Below are positions 10,351 to 21,900 of a stretch of DNA of 64,000 bases, piece by piece. How positions within the stretch are numbered: position 1 is the stretch's first letter; each line of letters begins with the position of its first letter. The stretch lies in the NCBI GenBank assembly GCA_033297075.1, contig MU858110.1, forward strand, positions 1 through 64,000, read 5' to 3'. The notes beneath the pieces are model-generated. The model saw only the letters and a program-made list of their open reading frames with translations. It was not told the DNA's origin and did not search any database. The position numbers and the translations under genes were made by a program. The stretch comes from Rhypophila decipiens (lineage: Eukaryota > Ascomycota > Sordariomycetes > Sordariales > Naviculisporaceae).

Positions 10351-10750
10351 TCTGGGCCCCTTCGGGGGTCTTGAGTTTTTGTCCTTTTCTCTTTTCCTCT
10401 TCATTATTGAGAAAGGGGTTTAGTTTCTTAGTTAGTCGCTATCAGCCACCCCTTGTTTAGTCACTTGTCTTCTGGAGTGAGGCTGAAGTAAACATTGGCG
10501 GTAGGGGGTGACTAAGGGTTTCCCCATTATCTTCCCGGTTGTATCATATATCAAGGAGCAGACTACAGGGTCATTGGATAGTTTGTTTGATACCGACTTG
10601 CCAGGAGACATAAACATAGCAGGGAAGGTGTATATCTTGGAGCTAACTACTAGACCTCTCTACCCGTTCATTTTAAATTTAACTCATCGGTGTCCAGGGT
10701 ACGTAGATAACGTACCTGCCCTGTTTGTTTACTTTGTCTGGCTGGGACAA

Positions 10751-11461
10751 TCAGATTGGCAGTAGGACTGAGTATGAGTGTGAGCGTAAAAGTCCTGGGC
10801 CGTATGCAGCAGCATAACCCCCGACAGGACAGACATTGTTATCTTGAGCCCACCCACAACGTAGGAATGGCATTGTCATCAACCTCATCATTCCCTGATC
10901 AGAGGAGAGAAATGTTGTACACACACGGGCAGGCAGGCAAGATCCCATGCCATACATACCAGCACCGGGAACTTGGAAAGTTGGATCCTGACACAAAGTC
11001 CTGCCATGTATCTCTAGGTTCCCACCACTTTCTTCGAACATGATCCCATGAACCAGGTAGGCAGACTGAAGTAAGTCCCTTGATGCCAAGTTCATATCAG
11101 CTATTCTCATCGACAACAAGCAAGCAGGCGGGCATGAAAGATGGCGTAGGGACTTGGCTAGTGGCGCGTAGCCGGGAAGCCAAGAGAGAATGATTGATTG
11201 AATGCAAGGAGCAAGCAGGCGAGCCAGCAGACCGGAAGGCGGAAATGCAAGTGAGTTGAGTTGCGTACCGGGACAGACGTGATATACGTTATATTGCCCG
11301 TCCACCCTCCCGACAGTCCAACCATACTTGCAGAATTTGTTTCCTTCCTTCCCTTCCAGAATATTTCTAGAAGACTTCTCGAAGGAGCAGGTGGGTTGCC
11401 TTTTTTTTGGTGGTGGCAGTATAAGCACGAGGTTTGTGTAGGGATGGTGTGGCTTGTTCAT
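10751..11461 (-). CDS. Unassigned 236-codon open frame
   Basis: An uninterrupted ATG-to-stop frame of 236 codons in a gene-poor region. It has no recognised domain, no signal peptide and no splice signals that extend it. Its length is somewhat more than expected by chance at this base composition. The protein is Cys- and Pro-containing without clear pattern. It may be a lineage-specific gene or chance. Confidence 0.18.
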   Translation of the reverse strand: MNKPHHPYTNLVLILPPPKKRQPTCSFEKSSRNILEGKEGNKFCKYGWTVGRVDGQYNVYHVCPGTQLNSLAFPPSGLLARLLAPCIQSIILSWLPGYAPLAKSLRHLSCPPACLLSMRIADMNLASRDLLQSAYLVHGIMFEESGGNLEIHGRTLCQDPTFQVPGAGMYGMGSCLPARVCTTFLSSDQGMMRLMTMPFLRCGWAQDNNVCPVGGYAAAYGPGLLRSHSYSVLLPI

Positions 11462-12447
11462 GGTATTCCAGCTTGGCTCTCTCTCCTTTCACGGTTGGGA
11501 GCAAAGAGGAAGCAAAGGAATAGATTGCTATGCTGATGCTATACTACCGGTCAATATCTCGTTCATCAACAGCATCAGTAAGGGAGATAAGGGGGAGATA
11601 AGCGATATTGGATATGCCGCGGGAGGCATGCATCTTGAAATGTAATATGACGACAATGAAGACGACGGCGATGATGGTGGTGATCGGTGAGGAAATGCGG
11701 TTATGAGTATCGACGATGATGATGCTATCGACGTCTCGAGATAGATTAAAAGCAAGCATCAAAGGGAAAGTAAGCAGAATACCAATACTGGTAGCGATAG
11801 GGATGCATCAGCAGCAAATATTGTGAAGTGAGGATTGAGAATGTGTCGTCCCTGTCCCGCAGACGGAGAATATATTAACTTGATGCTATTCATAGAACAC
11901 ATGCACACGGAGCACATGTGCATGCCGACACTCACCACCAGGATTCTCATCATAGGGCGTCGGCGTCGTCGTCCTTGGGTCCCCCCACTCAATGATTTAC
12001 TGAGTTAGGCATCATCACTACTGTTATATGATGTGCTGTTTTTCTGCTCAAGGTTGGGGCCGTGATCGATCTCTGCATCTATCATCTAGTATTTGCCTTC
12101 CCAAAACAGACAACCATCCAGTCCGTCAGCCAACCAACGATTCAAACCCATGCTCGAGATGTAGCCTACTTCATTTACAGGGACGAGGAAATCTGCCCAA
12201 CGAACTGGAATCGAGGTGGCTTGTGTCTCACCGATTAATATACTTGCCTACCTACCGACTGCACGGACAGACTGACAAACCGTCCAAGGAGTAGTAGGTA
12301 AGTAGGCAGGTGAGGTACTTCTGGCGAGGTAGCTCTGTAGGATCTATGCACACTGCACACTGCAGACATATGTACTGTATGTATGGAGCAAGCGCATGCC
12401 AGCTTGTCATGTCATGTGTGGGATTTGAGCCGCAGACACCACCACAT

Positions 12448-12465
12448 AGCAGCAGCAGCAGCAGC
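12448..12465 (+). repeat. (AGC)6 microsatellite
   Basis: Six perfect AGC units in non-coding DNA. Confidence 0.9.
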
Positions 12466-15400
12466 GCAGTGGATTGTTTGTCAGACTTGCTTCCTCGGAT
12501 TGTTTGTTTTCCATCCCCAAGAGTCGGCACAGACGGTGGCAAGGCGAGGCATGTATGATGTAGTGCAAATTAACTGCGGATGCTAGTGCTGGTGCTGTGG
12601 AATCCGAGGCCCGGACTGTACACTGTACCTACCCGCCCGTTTCTTGTGGCCATATGTCCCTTTCCTTGCTGTTTGGCGGGCCATGCGACGCCTCAATATC
12701 AACAAGAATGAAAATTGTCCGAGCCAAGCTATGCGTGGATAGCTCGCTGACCTATTTAATATATGCCATTGGGGGGCCGTAGCTGGTGCACTTGTCTGTT
12801 GCTGATGATGATGTCTTTGACCGAGGTACCTTGGGTGGGTATTGGCAAAGAGAGGGAGAGCGAGAGGACTGGCCGCCACCAATAAATGGTATCAATGGCA
12901 TTACCACAAATACTCAACCTGACAGACATGGACAAATATGAGCAGGTAAAAGAGCTGTGAATGCCCTCACATCCTACAAACCAGGTATAAAAAGACTGGA
13001 AGGCCCGAGCGGAAAAGGGACGGACGACCTAACACGGACCAGGAGAGTCCCAGGCGCAGACGCCGGAGGGATCACCACGGACGGCGCGGGGTTGGGGTTG
13101 GCTAGATAGATCATAGGATGGGGGCACTGCCCTGCCCTTGCCGGCCGGTTCTCTATCCGTACCACGAACTTACTGTATGCTTGGAGCACAGCAGTCACAC
13201 TGGTAGTCTCACTGCAGGTAGGTACAGTAGGTACATACAGACCGACCGACATGCAGTGGATGAGGGTCCGTACCCGTGGTTTGGAGTTCCTTCATCATTC
13301 CCTTCTGAAGTTCTGCGGAGAGAGCATCTACCTGACCTGCAGCTGCTTGATATGTACGTACGTATTCGGCCTTTTTGAGTTTGTCTTGCAAGTCCAGTCC
13401 CAACTCCTCAAAGAGAAGAGAAAAGTGTATGCGTGAGATAAAGATACGGATGATTCCGAGCTGGCGGGCGGGAAGAGCACTGGTCCCGTGGATGGGAGTG
13501 GAGGGTTGTATTCTTCCCCACCGCGAGCAGCAAACAACTACCCGAACCGTAGTTGTAGATTGCTGCTTGCCATAGGGTGAGCTAATGTGGTGTAGAACTC
13601 ATGATCGCGATCTTGGACAGCTGCTCACCGTGGAGTCCGTGGACGTTATCTCCAACAGTGTCTAGGATTCGGGATCGTGCGGTTCCAGACCTGATATGTG
13701 CATCCATTCAAGGGTGGCAGGTTTCTATCCAACTTGCTTACTTATCGTGACTTGCTGTGTTCATGCTGTTGGCAGTCCAGGACCACACCGAGGGTGATTA
13801 AAGGTCTATCAACTCAACTCAAGGCAAGGAAGGGGAATGCCAAAAGGTGGAACGTCGAGCTTCCTTCCTTCCTGGAGTCAATTACGCGCTCCGTGTCAAT
13901 ATGTGTGTGCCTGCCTGGTTCGTTCTTTCCCCGGCCGTCGCGTACCATATCATCCATCCGTGGCACTTTCCTTGGAGTTTACAGGCTTCAGGGTGTTCTC
14001 CGCACCGCAGAGAAAGGAACAAATGGAGGCTTCCCGTCTGCCATATCTCGATGGTAGAGATGGTCCTGCACTCAAGGCCCTGCTGGACCTTTTGTCAAAG
14101 TCGGTGACGAGGGTTGTACACAATGATGGAAACACTTATTTTATACGGATATCGTATTCCGCAGCGCACATGTGAATATCATTTCTTCATTTTCCCATCC
14201 AGATCCTTCAGAACGGTGAACTGTAGTTGGTAGATTTGCGCCTGTCGTCGAAAGTGAAGTCGTGACCGAGCCAAAGGGGAAAGGTCCCTTCCTTCAGTCA
14301 ACGGCTTGGCTTGGCAAGAGGCTGGCTCCACATGGAAATCGAAAAAAGGTCCGCTACTGCGGGCGAGCGGCCAGGGGAAAGAAAGGGACTTGGCAGCACC
14401 AAACCCAATTCGGCGTCGGTGAAGCCAAAAACTACCTCAGCCAAAGCAACGGTTTCCCCAGAAGCGCGGAAAATTGTACCAAGAGGTTACAATTTACAGC
14501 TGCACACAAGCAAGACAAGAAAGCTTACCCCACAGTGACCAGAAGAGAACCAGAGCTGGGTAACCCGTAATCGTGTTCAGTTGCTGGCTGCGCTGTCACG
14601 CTCTCGATGAAGAAGAGGAACTTTAAGTTTGCCTTGAAGCTGCTTTAAAGTTCTTGTTTGGCTCTCTGCTGTGTTCATGTCGCGCTACGCGAATACCAGC
14701 AGGAATAGCCTTGGGTCTGAAGAACACAATACATGTACGGATACTGAATATACAGTTGTGTACAATGGCGAAAGAAGAGCTAGCAACTGCCAGAGCCCTG
14801 CAACGTTCCATCGGGTGAGAAATGACCCAGGATTGATTCTGAAGCTTCAATCGTCAAATCAGGGGCGAGAGAGCAATAGGAGAGAGAGACTAGATTCCAA
14901 CTCTACAAAGAGCCTGTCAGTTGGCTGTCGCTGTGTCTGTGTGGCTGGTGAGTTGTCAAAAGATGAGAGGCGAGACCGAGGATGATGTTTTCCGTCTGTC
15001 GACTCGCCATCGACATCGACAAAGGTGCGGTTGATCATTACCTGTGGTGTTTTCCGATGACACTCGAGCCGGACTGAATGCTCCTCCGACCGGCAGGCGT
15101 ATACTGTTGGTGAGAAGGCCATTGTTGGGAATGGATATACCACTGTGGATACCTATCACTCTACCTCGTGGTAACTGGTTCAGCCGTTATGTTGTGCCTC
15201 CGCCTCACGACGCTGTCAAATTTCGGCTTGATTCCATCTTGAAAGCAGGCAATATTGTTAGGAGCTGGGTACTTCACCATCGAGGAGGAAAGACGTGCTG
15301 AATTGGGCTTTCGGTGGACTTTGGTGCGAGCTGTATCTGTAGGAATGACGAGTTATCAAGCATCTACCTAGGCTGGGACTAAAGGTAGCTAATTATCTTT

Positions 15401-16209
15401 GCTCGGAGATGAGAAATGTGATTTTTGGCCGTGTATTCCATGCCATACCAGCGATGATATTATATGTCCTCCATTTGTTGTTCACTCGCTGGTCGACTGA
15501 TGATGATTTCCTTGGTGAGGATGAATGCCAAGGCCTGTGATTGGGTCTGGTAGAGGAGCCCTGGGGGTGGCAGCTTGGCTGGTCAGGGGCGTGCGCGTGG
15601 AAAGGGCCGTTTATTTCAGCCACATCTCTTGGACCCAAGAGCATCAAGAGATCCGTCCCCCCTGTTGCCAGCTCCAAAGAGGAATCGGGTTGAGGGGCAA
15701 GGGCAAACAGGTACGCTAAGGTACGTGATGCTGCCTGTCCAATCAGACCCCCGGCTGAAGCATTCGTGGCTTGCCGCTGTGTTGCTTATCCTGTCTGTGA
15801 CTTTTGGTGACTTTCGAAGTGCTTGCTGTCGCACACAACTCCCCGGTACTTTTAGTACCGAGTAGCCACTCTGCCTCTCTGCCACAGTCGGGATGTCGAA
15901 AAACCGACAGGAGGGAAATATAAAAATAAGAATGGGCGAATTGACGACATTGATTCTCGGACGGATTAGTCCGTAAAGCCTCGGTACTCTATAAGCAAAC
16001 TCCCGGAGCTAGACCGAGAATGTATCCGCACAGAGTCGCGACTCGCGTGCTCTTGTCTATCCACTTGGCAGGAGTGGTGAGAAGCTGAGGAAAGAGGCAT
16101 CGCGGTCACGCACTTGATTGCCAGGCTCTCAGCATCGCGCCATGGTCTTGCTGCTGGGGAACTGAGAGGGGTTGCGCAACAATTGCGATTGTGAACAGCA
16201 CTAGCCCCG

Positions 16210-16653
16210 TCAGTGTGCACATGCGGAAAATCGGATGAGGAGGCCAATTTGAGGAAAGGGTGAAAGGTGGGGGAAGGGGGAGACCGGGAGGGGGTGATCG
16301 GGCAGCAGAAAGCGGGGGTGGGATGGAAGGCCAAAAGCTTCCGTGCAGCTTCTAGCGGCGAATTCAGTGCTTGTGATGGAGCGTGGGGGCACTGGACAAT
16401 CGACAATCGACAATTTGACATTGATGATTTTCGTCATGACAACGACAGGGTCAACTCTGGACCCAAAATTGACTCGTGTTGGCTTTTGACATGTTGACTG
16501 ACTGGACCCTGCTTTTGCTACGTCCCTCTCGTGATCTTCGAGGTTGACATCGAGTTTCAACACATCGTGCACGAGGCTGAGGTTAGAGTGCTTGCATGAA
16601 TGACGATGTTTCCCCTTCTCCGTCTTGTCTTCAACCGTCTCTATAAATACCAT
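16210..16653 (-). CDS. Unassigned open frame, coding-like codon use
   Basis: ATG at 16653 to a stop at 16210, 147 residues. Third positions favour C and G as in the recognised genes of the window. The C-terminal third is Pro/Phe-rich. There is no domain, signal peptide or transmembrane segment that I recognise. It could be an exon of a larger gene or a non-coding stretch. Confidence 0.2.
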   Translation of the reverse strand: MVFIETVEDKTEKGKHRHSCKHSNLSLVHDVLKLDVNLEDHERDVAKAGSSQSTCQKPTRVNFGSRVDPVVVMTKIINVKLSIVDCPVPPRSITSTEFAARSCTEAFGLPSHPRFLLPDHPLPVSPFPHLSPFPQIGLLIRFSACAH

Positions 16654-19600
16654 CTCGCCTGTAACTGGAAACAAAGGGCGATGTGCGATGTTTTGGTTGA
16701 TACCTGTGACAATATGGGCATGAGCACAGACATGTTCTTCACCTCTTATCTGGGATGAACAATTGCATGTGTTGCTGTTGGTTCAACTTCGCTCACTCCC
16801 GTTTTCGAATAACAGAGATGCCAAACCACCAACCCCCAGCCAAGCAACTTGTTCTGAACTTGGCTTCCTACCTAGAACGCCAAGTTCAACGGCTAGGGAT
16901 ACGGATCCGAAGCGCACCGGTTGCTAGGTCGAGGAAGTATCCGCACTTCTTACACTAGCTCGATAACTAGAAACACGGGCATTATCAGACGAACTGTGCT
17001 CGGCGATGGGGTCAAGTCGTATAAAGCGTAGGTGCGGAAGCTCGTTGAGCCGATAACAACGGATACAGATACGTACATCGGGCTCTTGCAATCCTAGCGC
17101 GCTCCACCGACCCCAGAGCCGTTGAAGTTGAACTCGGCGACTTTTTTCTTAGCTCCTACTTGGCCAAGAGAGTGGCTGCCGATGAAGGCAACATGAGAGC
17201 TCGAATCTGATAGAGCGACTTGTCGTGTTACTAAGAAACAAACACTATTTTACTGACAAATCGAGAAATATCACGCCGGATTTGATGTCTTGCAATATTT
17301 ATCCATATCCATAGACTCGGTTGAGGTTTTGCTCAAAGCCTCTAGAAAGTGAGACTTGGCAGAGCGTCTTGTCGGCAGTTTCCGCTGGTCCTTGGCTATA
17401 TGGTATTATCTCCAGGAGGAAACAATTGTTAAGAATATCAATCACTTGGTTGGCATAAAACTATAATATCGAGCCTTGATCCAGTTCCTGGATTCTGATT
17501 CGATAGAGTGGTGAAATGCACTGGCAGCTGGCCGGCACCCGGATTCGTCCGGGTTTAAGCACACCGGAGCACTTTACCTCGGCGGGGTGGTACGGCCGAT
17601 AGTGTCGGCGACCTGAAATGTCGATCTTCCAAGTAAAAGATCCCCGCCACCAAACGACACTTCAAACTTTACACGTGTGCGCTATAATGCCTTGGATGCA
17701 TCTTGGAATTAACCCCCTCTTCCCAACCCGCATAAGAGATCTCAAGATAATCAATGAATCAATTGTCTGGCATAACGGAACTGGCCGATACGCTGAGGAA
17801 TTTTACACTTGATCAGGGAAATGGTATTGGCACATTTCGTAAGTGGCTTGCCGGTTGTGGTGGCTGCTGGCTGGATGGGCGTAAAATCAAGGAACACGAT
17901 CCCCTTGACACGTGCAGGTGCCATGCAAAGACTGTAAAGATGCAGCGACGATCAAATACTTTTCAGTACAATTACACTACACGCACTACGACACGTATCT
18001 CGACTTGTACAGGTCGTGATAACCTTTTCCCACTGTCTCTCGGTTTGCTGATCCGAACCATGTTCAGTTCCCACGCCCGGCCCGTGTTATTGGGGGAAAG
18101 GGCAATGATCTGGATACCGGGAGGCGTGGTGAGATGCTCCCGCGTGTCTCGGATAAACGTCAAAAAGGAGAGCTCGGTGGGCTTTTGATATCGGGGCGAA
18201 CGAAAATTCTCAGCTTTTGCCTTGTGATTTGTAACACTGCGGAAGAAAAAGTAGTAATAAATTTCAGCTGAAAAGGCGTTAGAATTAAGCATAAATCAGT
18301 AACGGACGGCGTATCCTCGGGGGGGTGGGCAAACATCCATTGGGGCTGACAGACACAGCGAGGGAGAAGAGGGGCAACCGTCGACCACAAGCCAGGAGAA
18401 GAAGTTATACGCCGTGTGCTATACATTCTCTGGCCATAATGCGCGCTCCCGATATCAGTTTCCAATCTCCGAGCAAGTACGAGCAAGTAGCAAATAGCAA
18501 TATTTTCCTACCGAGAAACCGCACGTCCCTGAAAGACATCGGCGTCGTCTATTCCTCCTTATCTCGAATCCCTCGGTATCCGATCCAAGAAAGACATGAG
18601 GCGGAGGAAAGAAAAACAACTCAATGATCTGTGCTCACGTCACCTCAGCAGGACAACATGCGACTTTCTCAGCACCCCTCTTCATGGCTTTGCGATGGCC
18701 CATTGCACTCGTGATGGTGTGGCCGGCGTCGACCGGCAGAAGCAGCTAGTGGTAGCCTCTTGCTTGGCTGCCCGAGACGACTTGTCGAAATCGAAGGTCC
18801 TTGGAAGCCTGCATGGAAGCCTTTGATCTGCAGATGGTGAGAATCGACTTCTTGCCTAGGTCGATACTCTAGCTCGAAATGCTAGTGCTCTGGTCTGTTT
18901 TCGAACAGGTAGGTCCCCGAGAGAGCCCTTTCCGCCAAGGAAGCAGACTTGAAGACAGGTCGGTCATGAAGCCCTCATTTTTCATGGTGATATCTTTTTA
19001 CTTCCAACAAACGTCATGACGACTCGCATGAGATAAGTGACCGCAGATGTGGGTGATTATGTTGTTTCCTTTACTATTTTTATCAAATTTTGTTTGGCTG
19101 CTTCATATATGTATATGGGCTTGTGATGCAGACGGTGAGGTGGCTGTCGCGATTGTGAAAATGAACTTCACTCCACACTGAGCCCTCAAAAGGTCCAGCA
19201 GGACGCCGGCCACTCGCTCCTATCTCACCTGCGCTTCTTGTTCTTGGTCTCTCATCAGAGCCCTCGTTGCAAATGGCTCTACCTAACCCGAGTACCAAGT
19301 TGGACAGGCTCATCTGCAGTAAGAATATATTAAAACCCTGCCTTCCGTTAGTAATTGGGGCCTTGGTGTTGGCTCTTGGTGGAAGCAAGAACCCCCACTC
19401 AGCACTATAGAGTGAAGCTCGTGCCACCTCATCGCGTGCGCATCTCATGTCCTCGTCAGAGTCGTTGGGAAGCAACAAGCCTCGGGTCGAAAGAGACAAC
19501 CCCCAAAAGACGCAAGAGACGCATTGTTCTTCACAAGTTCACAGCACACACGCGCCGCGCGAAGGGACTTCTCACATGGTCAGGCAAGCCAAAGAGGCTC

Positions 19601-21900
19601 GGACCAGGTGTGATCGGGTGGTTCGTGATGCACGGATTATCTCACCGATGGGGACCTTGTAGCTGCTATAATATATCATGTATATTGCTGGCGCGAAATG
19701 TCGACACTGGACAGTGGCACACTCTGGAAAGAAAGCCTAACCCATCATCTCTGATCTCGTTGATGCGACCAGGGGTGAAGAGCTGTTGATACGAGATCAG
19801 ACCCGAATCGACACGATGGACCGTTTCATGGATCATCCGGACATGCAAGGGTTAGTCTGATATCTACTGTACATACGAAGTAACCCGGTAAACTCGTCCA
19901 TAGTCAGAAGTCACCTGTTGATGTCTTCTTTATGAGAGAGGAGAACAACTGGATACAGTCTTGGGCGGTATTTGCAGAGATATCGGAAATCCCTATGGAA
20001 CATCGCTTGGATGGTGAAAATGCATTCTATGGAGCTATCCTTAGGGCCTGGCTAACTATAGCGTTGTACTACTATGCACTACATACAACGTTCAAACAGC
20101 CTCCACCTTTGGGCTCCTGAAGACCTGAACAGTCTTCCACCCTGTGAGGCAGGCAAAGATGGGGTTGCGCATCAAAAGAGGCCGAGATGAGAAAGGGTCC
20201 ATGGCGCGTGCGTATCTTGAATCTCGAGTTGCATCCGCGATTCACGGCGAAACTAACTGGACTCAGTCCCGTCGTCCACTTCGCTAAGAAGTGGTAGCCG
20301 GCAAAAGGCCCCGAGATGTCTTGGGATTGTCACCGATCCCTCTGAGACTGAGATTGAATCTTTATGGGAGTTGCGGCTCCAGATATCCAGGGGTCAGGGG
20401 AAACATGATTGCTGGCAGAGGATCATGTTTTGGCGTCACTGAATGCCCGCTGTAGAACTTACCCTAGCCCCCGCGTGCTAGTGCTGTGACCAGGTAAGTA
20501 ACCAATAGGCCGAGATAGAAGCGCTGCAAGTCAACCGAAACCCCTCCCCGGCCTCCTGTCCATCGTCCACAACTCCCTTGTCGTTCTTCACCAACATCCT
20601 TGTTCCCAGCGCCAAACACATGTAAATCGCGAACAGAAAAACAGCTACAGAGCAAATTGCACAATCGCGTGCCAGCGTCCAACCAATGCCCTGTCATCTG
20701 CGGCAATCAACAGTTTGTGGAGTAGGAGTGGGTATGCACCGTAAGGTATGCTTGTCCGCGAGGGGAAGACAGAGAAGGAGCACCTGTCTGGTGGATGATG
20801 AAGACAGAAGGAACCCAAGGCGTGATCGAGAACTCACTCCAAAACACCAAACTCCACCACGACCGAAATGTCAAGAGTCCAACCAACAGCAGACACCGGC
20901 AGCCAGACTTGAGGATTCAAGGTGATCAGCTTGATGGCGACAAACCATCTCGCTTCTTTTCTCTCTCCTCTTCTTTGATTTGATGGCATTTTTATCGATC
21001 TTCAGTGCTATCATGGATCTACGAACCCTTCAATTTTGGGTCTGTGTCTTGCTGTCCAGCCAGGAGGTAGCAAACAAGCTCAACTCTTGATCCCACCTGT
21101 TCATCGTCCCGTCTTTATTCGGTATCTTGACTATTGACACGCCCTGTTGCCTTCCTCAACGTGAAGGTTCCTCTCCATTATCAGCCACACGATGCATCGA
21201 AGGGCTTGTCTTGGGGGTGTGTAGCCATCAAACTGGCCCGATGCTGGCACGCCCCTCCTTCTCTTCAAGCAACCCACCGTCAGCTTTTACTGGCCTCTGA
21301 TTCGCGCGGCCGTTTACACCTCTCCAGGATGCTCCTCCGCCCCTTGTCGTGGGGCCCTTCTTCCCTGGCTTGTACCTCCAAGTACCTTTTCCCTTGAACG
21401 GGGATCCTGGGCCACCACCAGGCTACTGGCCGCACTTGCATCTGAGAATGGGCCTTGTTCACTTGCCCATCCGCCATCCCACACTCCCTCTCCTATCATC
21501 AAGATTGCGGATGCACTAGACTAGCACGGCAACCTCCCCAGGCCTGCTTGTTCGTCGTGTGTAGGATCTCTGCAAGCTGCTGGTTTTATTAAAAACAGCA
21601 CATCTCCAGCCCGCCCGTCTCTGCCTCCCCCCCTCAGATACTACCCTCATGCTCTCTCTTTCCAATTCCAGCCTGTCTCTCTTCTACCAGACTATGGGAT
21701 CCTGATTCTTTTCCATATTAATATCTATTTACCCACACCAGTCACCCATCGCCATTGTAGGCTCGACCGTGTCTTGGAAACTATAGCTGCCCGGTACTCG
21801 GGATCTTCGCACATCATTCCGTCTCGGACACTGCTGCTTGTTGCTGCAGCAGTATACTTAACCGCCTACCGGTCCTTCTGACGGAGCAAAATTGGCCAAC

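Larger units (their letters stand above)
9714..21900. other. 12-kb gene-poor spacer
   Basis: No recognised protein-coding gene lies between the FAD oxidoreductase and the Zn2Cys6 factor. Several unassigned open frames exist (10751-11461 minus and 16210-16653 minus are listed). The CTAC-type simple repeats at about 9980-10015 and the (AGC)6 tract at 12448-12465 are minor. Pyrimidine-rich DNA from about 21,100 to 21,880 is probably the promoter and long leader of the transcription factor gene. The rest shows nothing I can name; long non-coding RNAs or lineage-specific genes are possible. Confidence 0.45.

Noticed and set aside
10346..10385. Hairpin followed by T run as a bacterial-type terminator
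   Set aside because: The window is clearly eukaryotic; the T runs are considered only as possible Pol III terminators.
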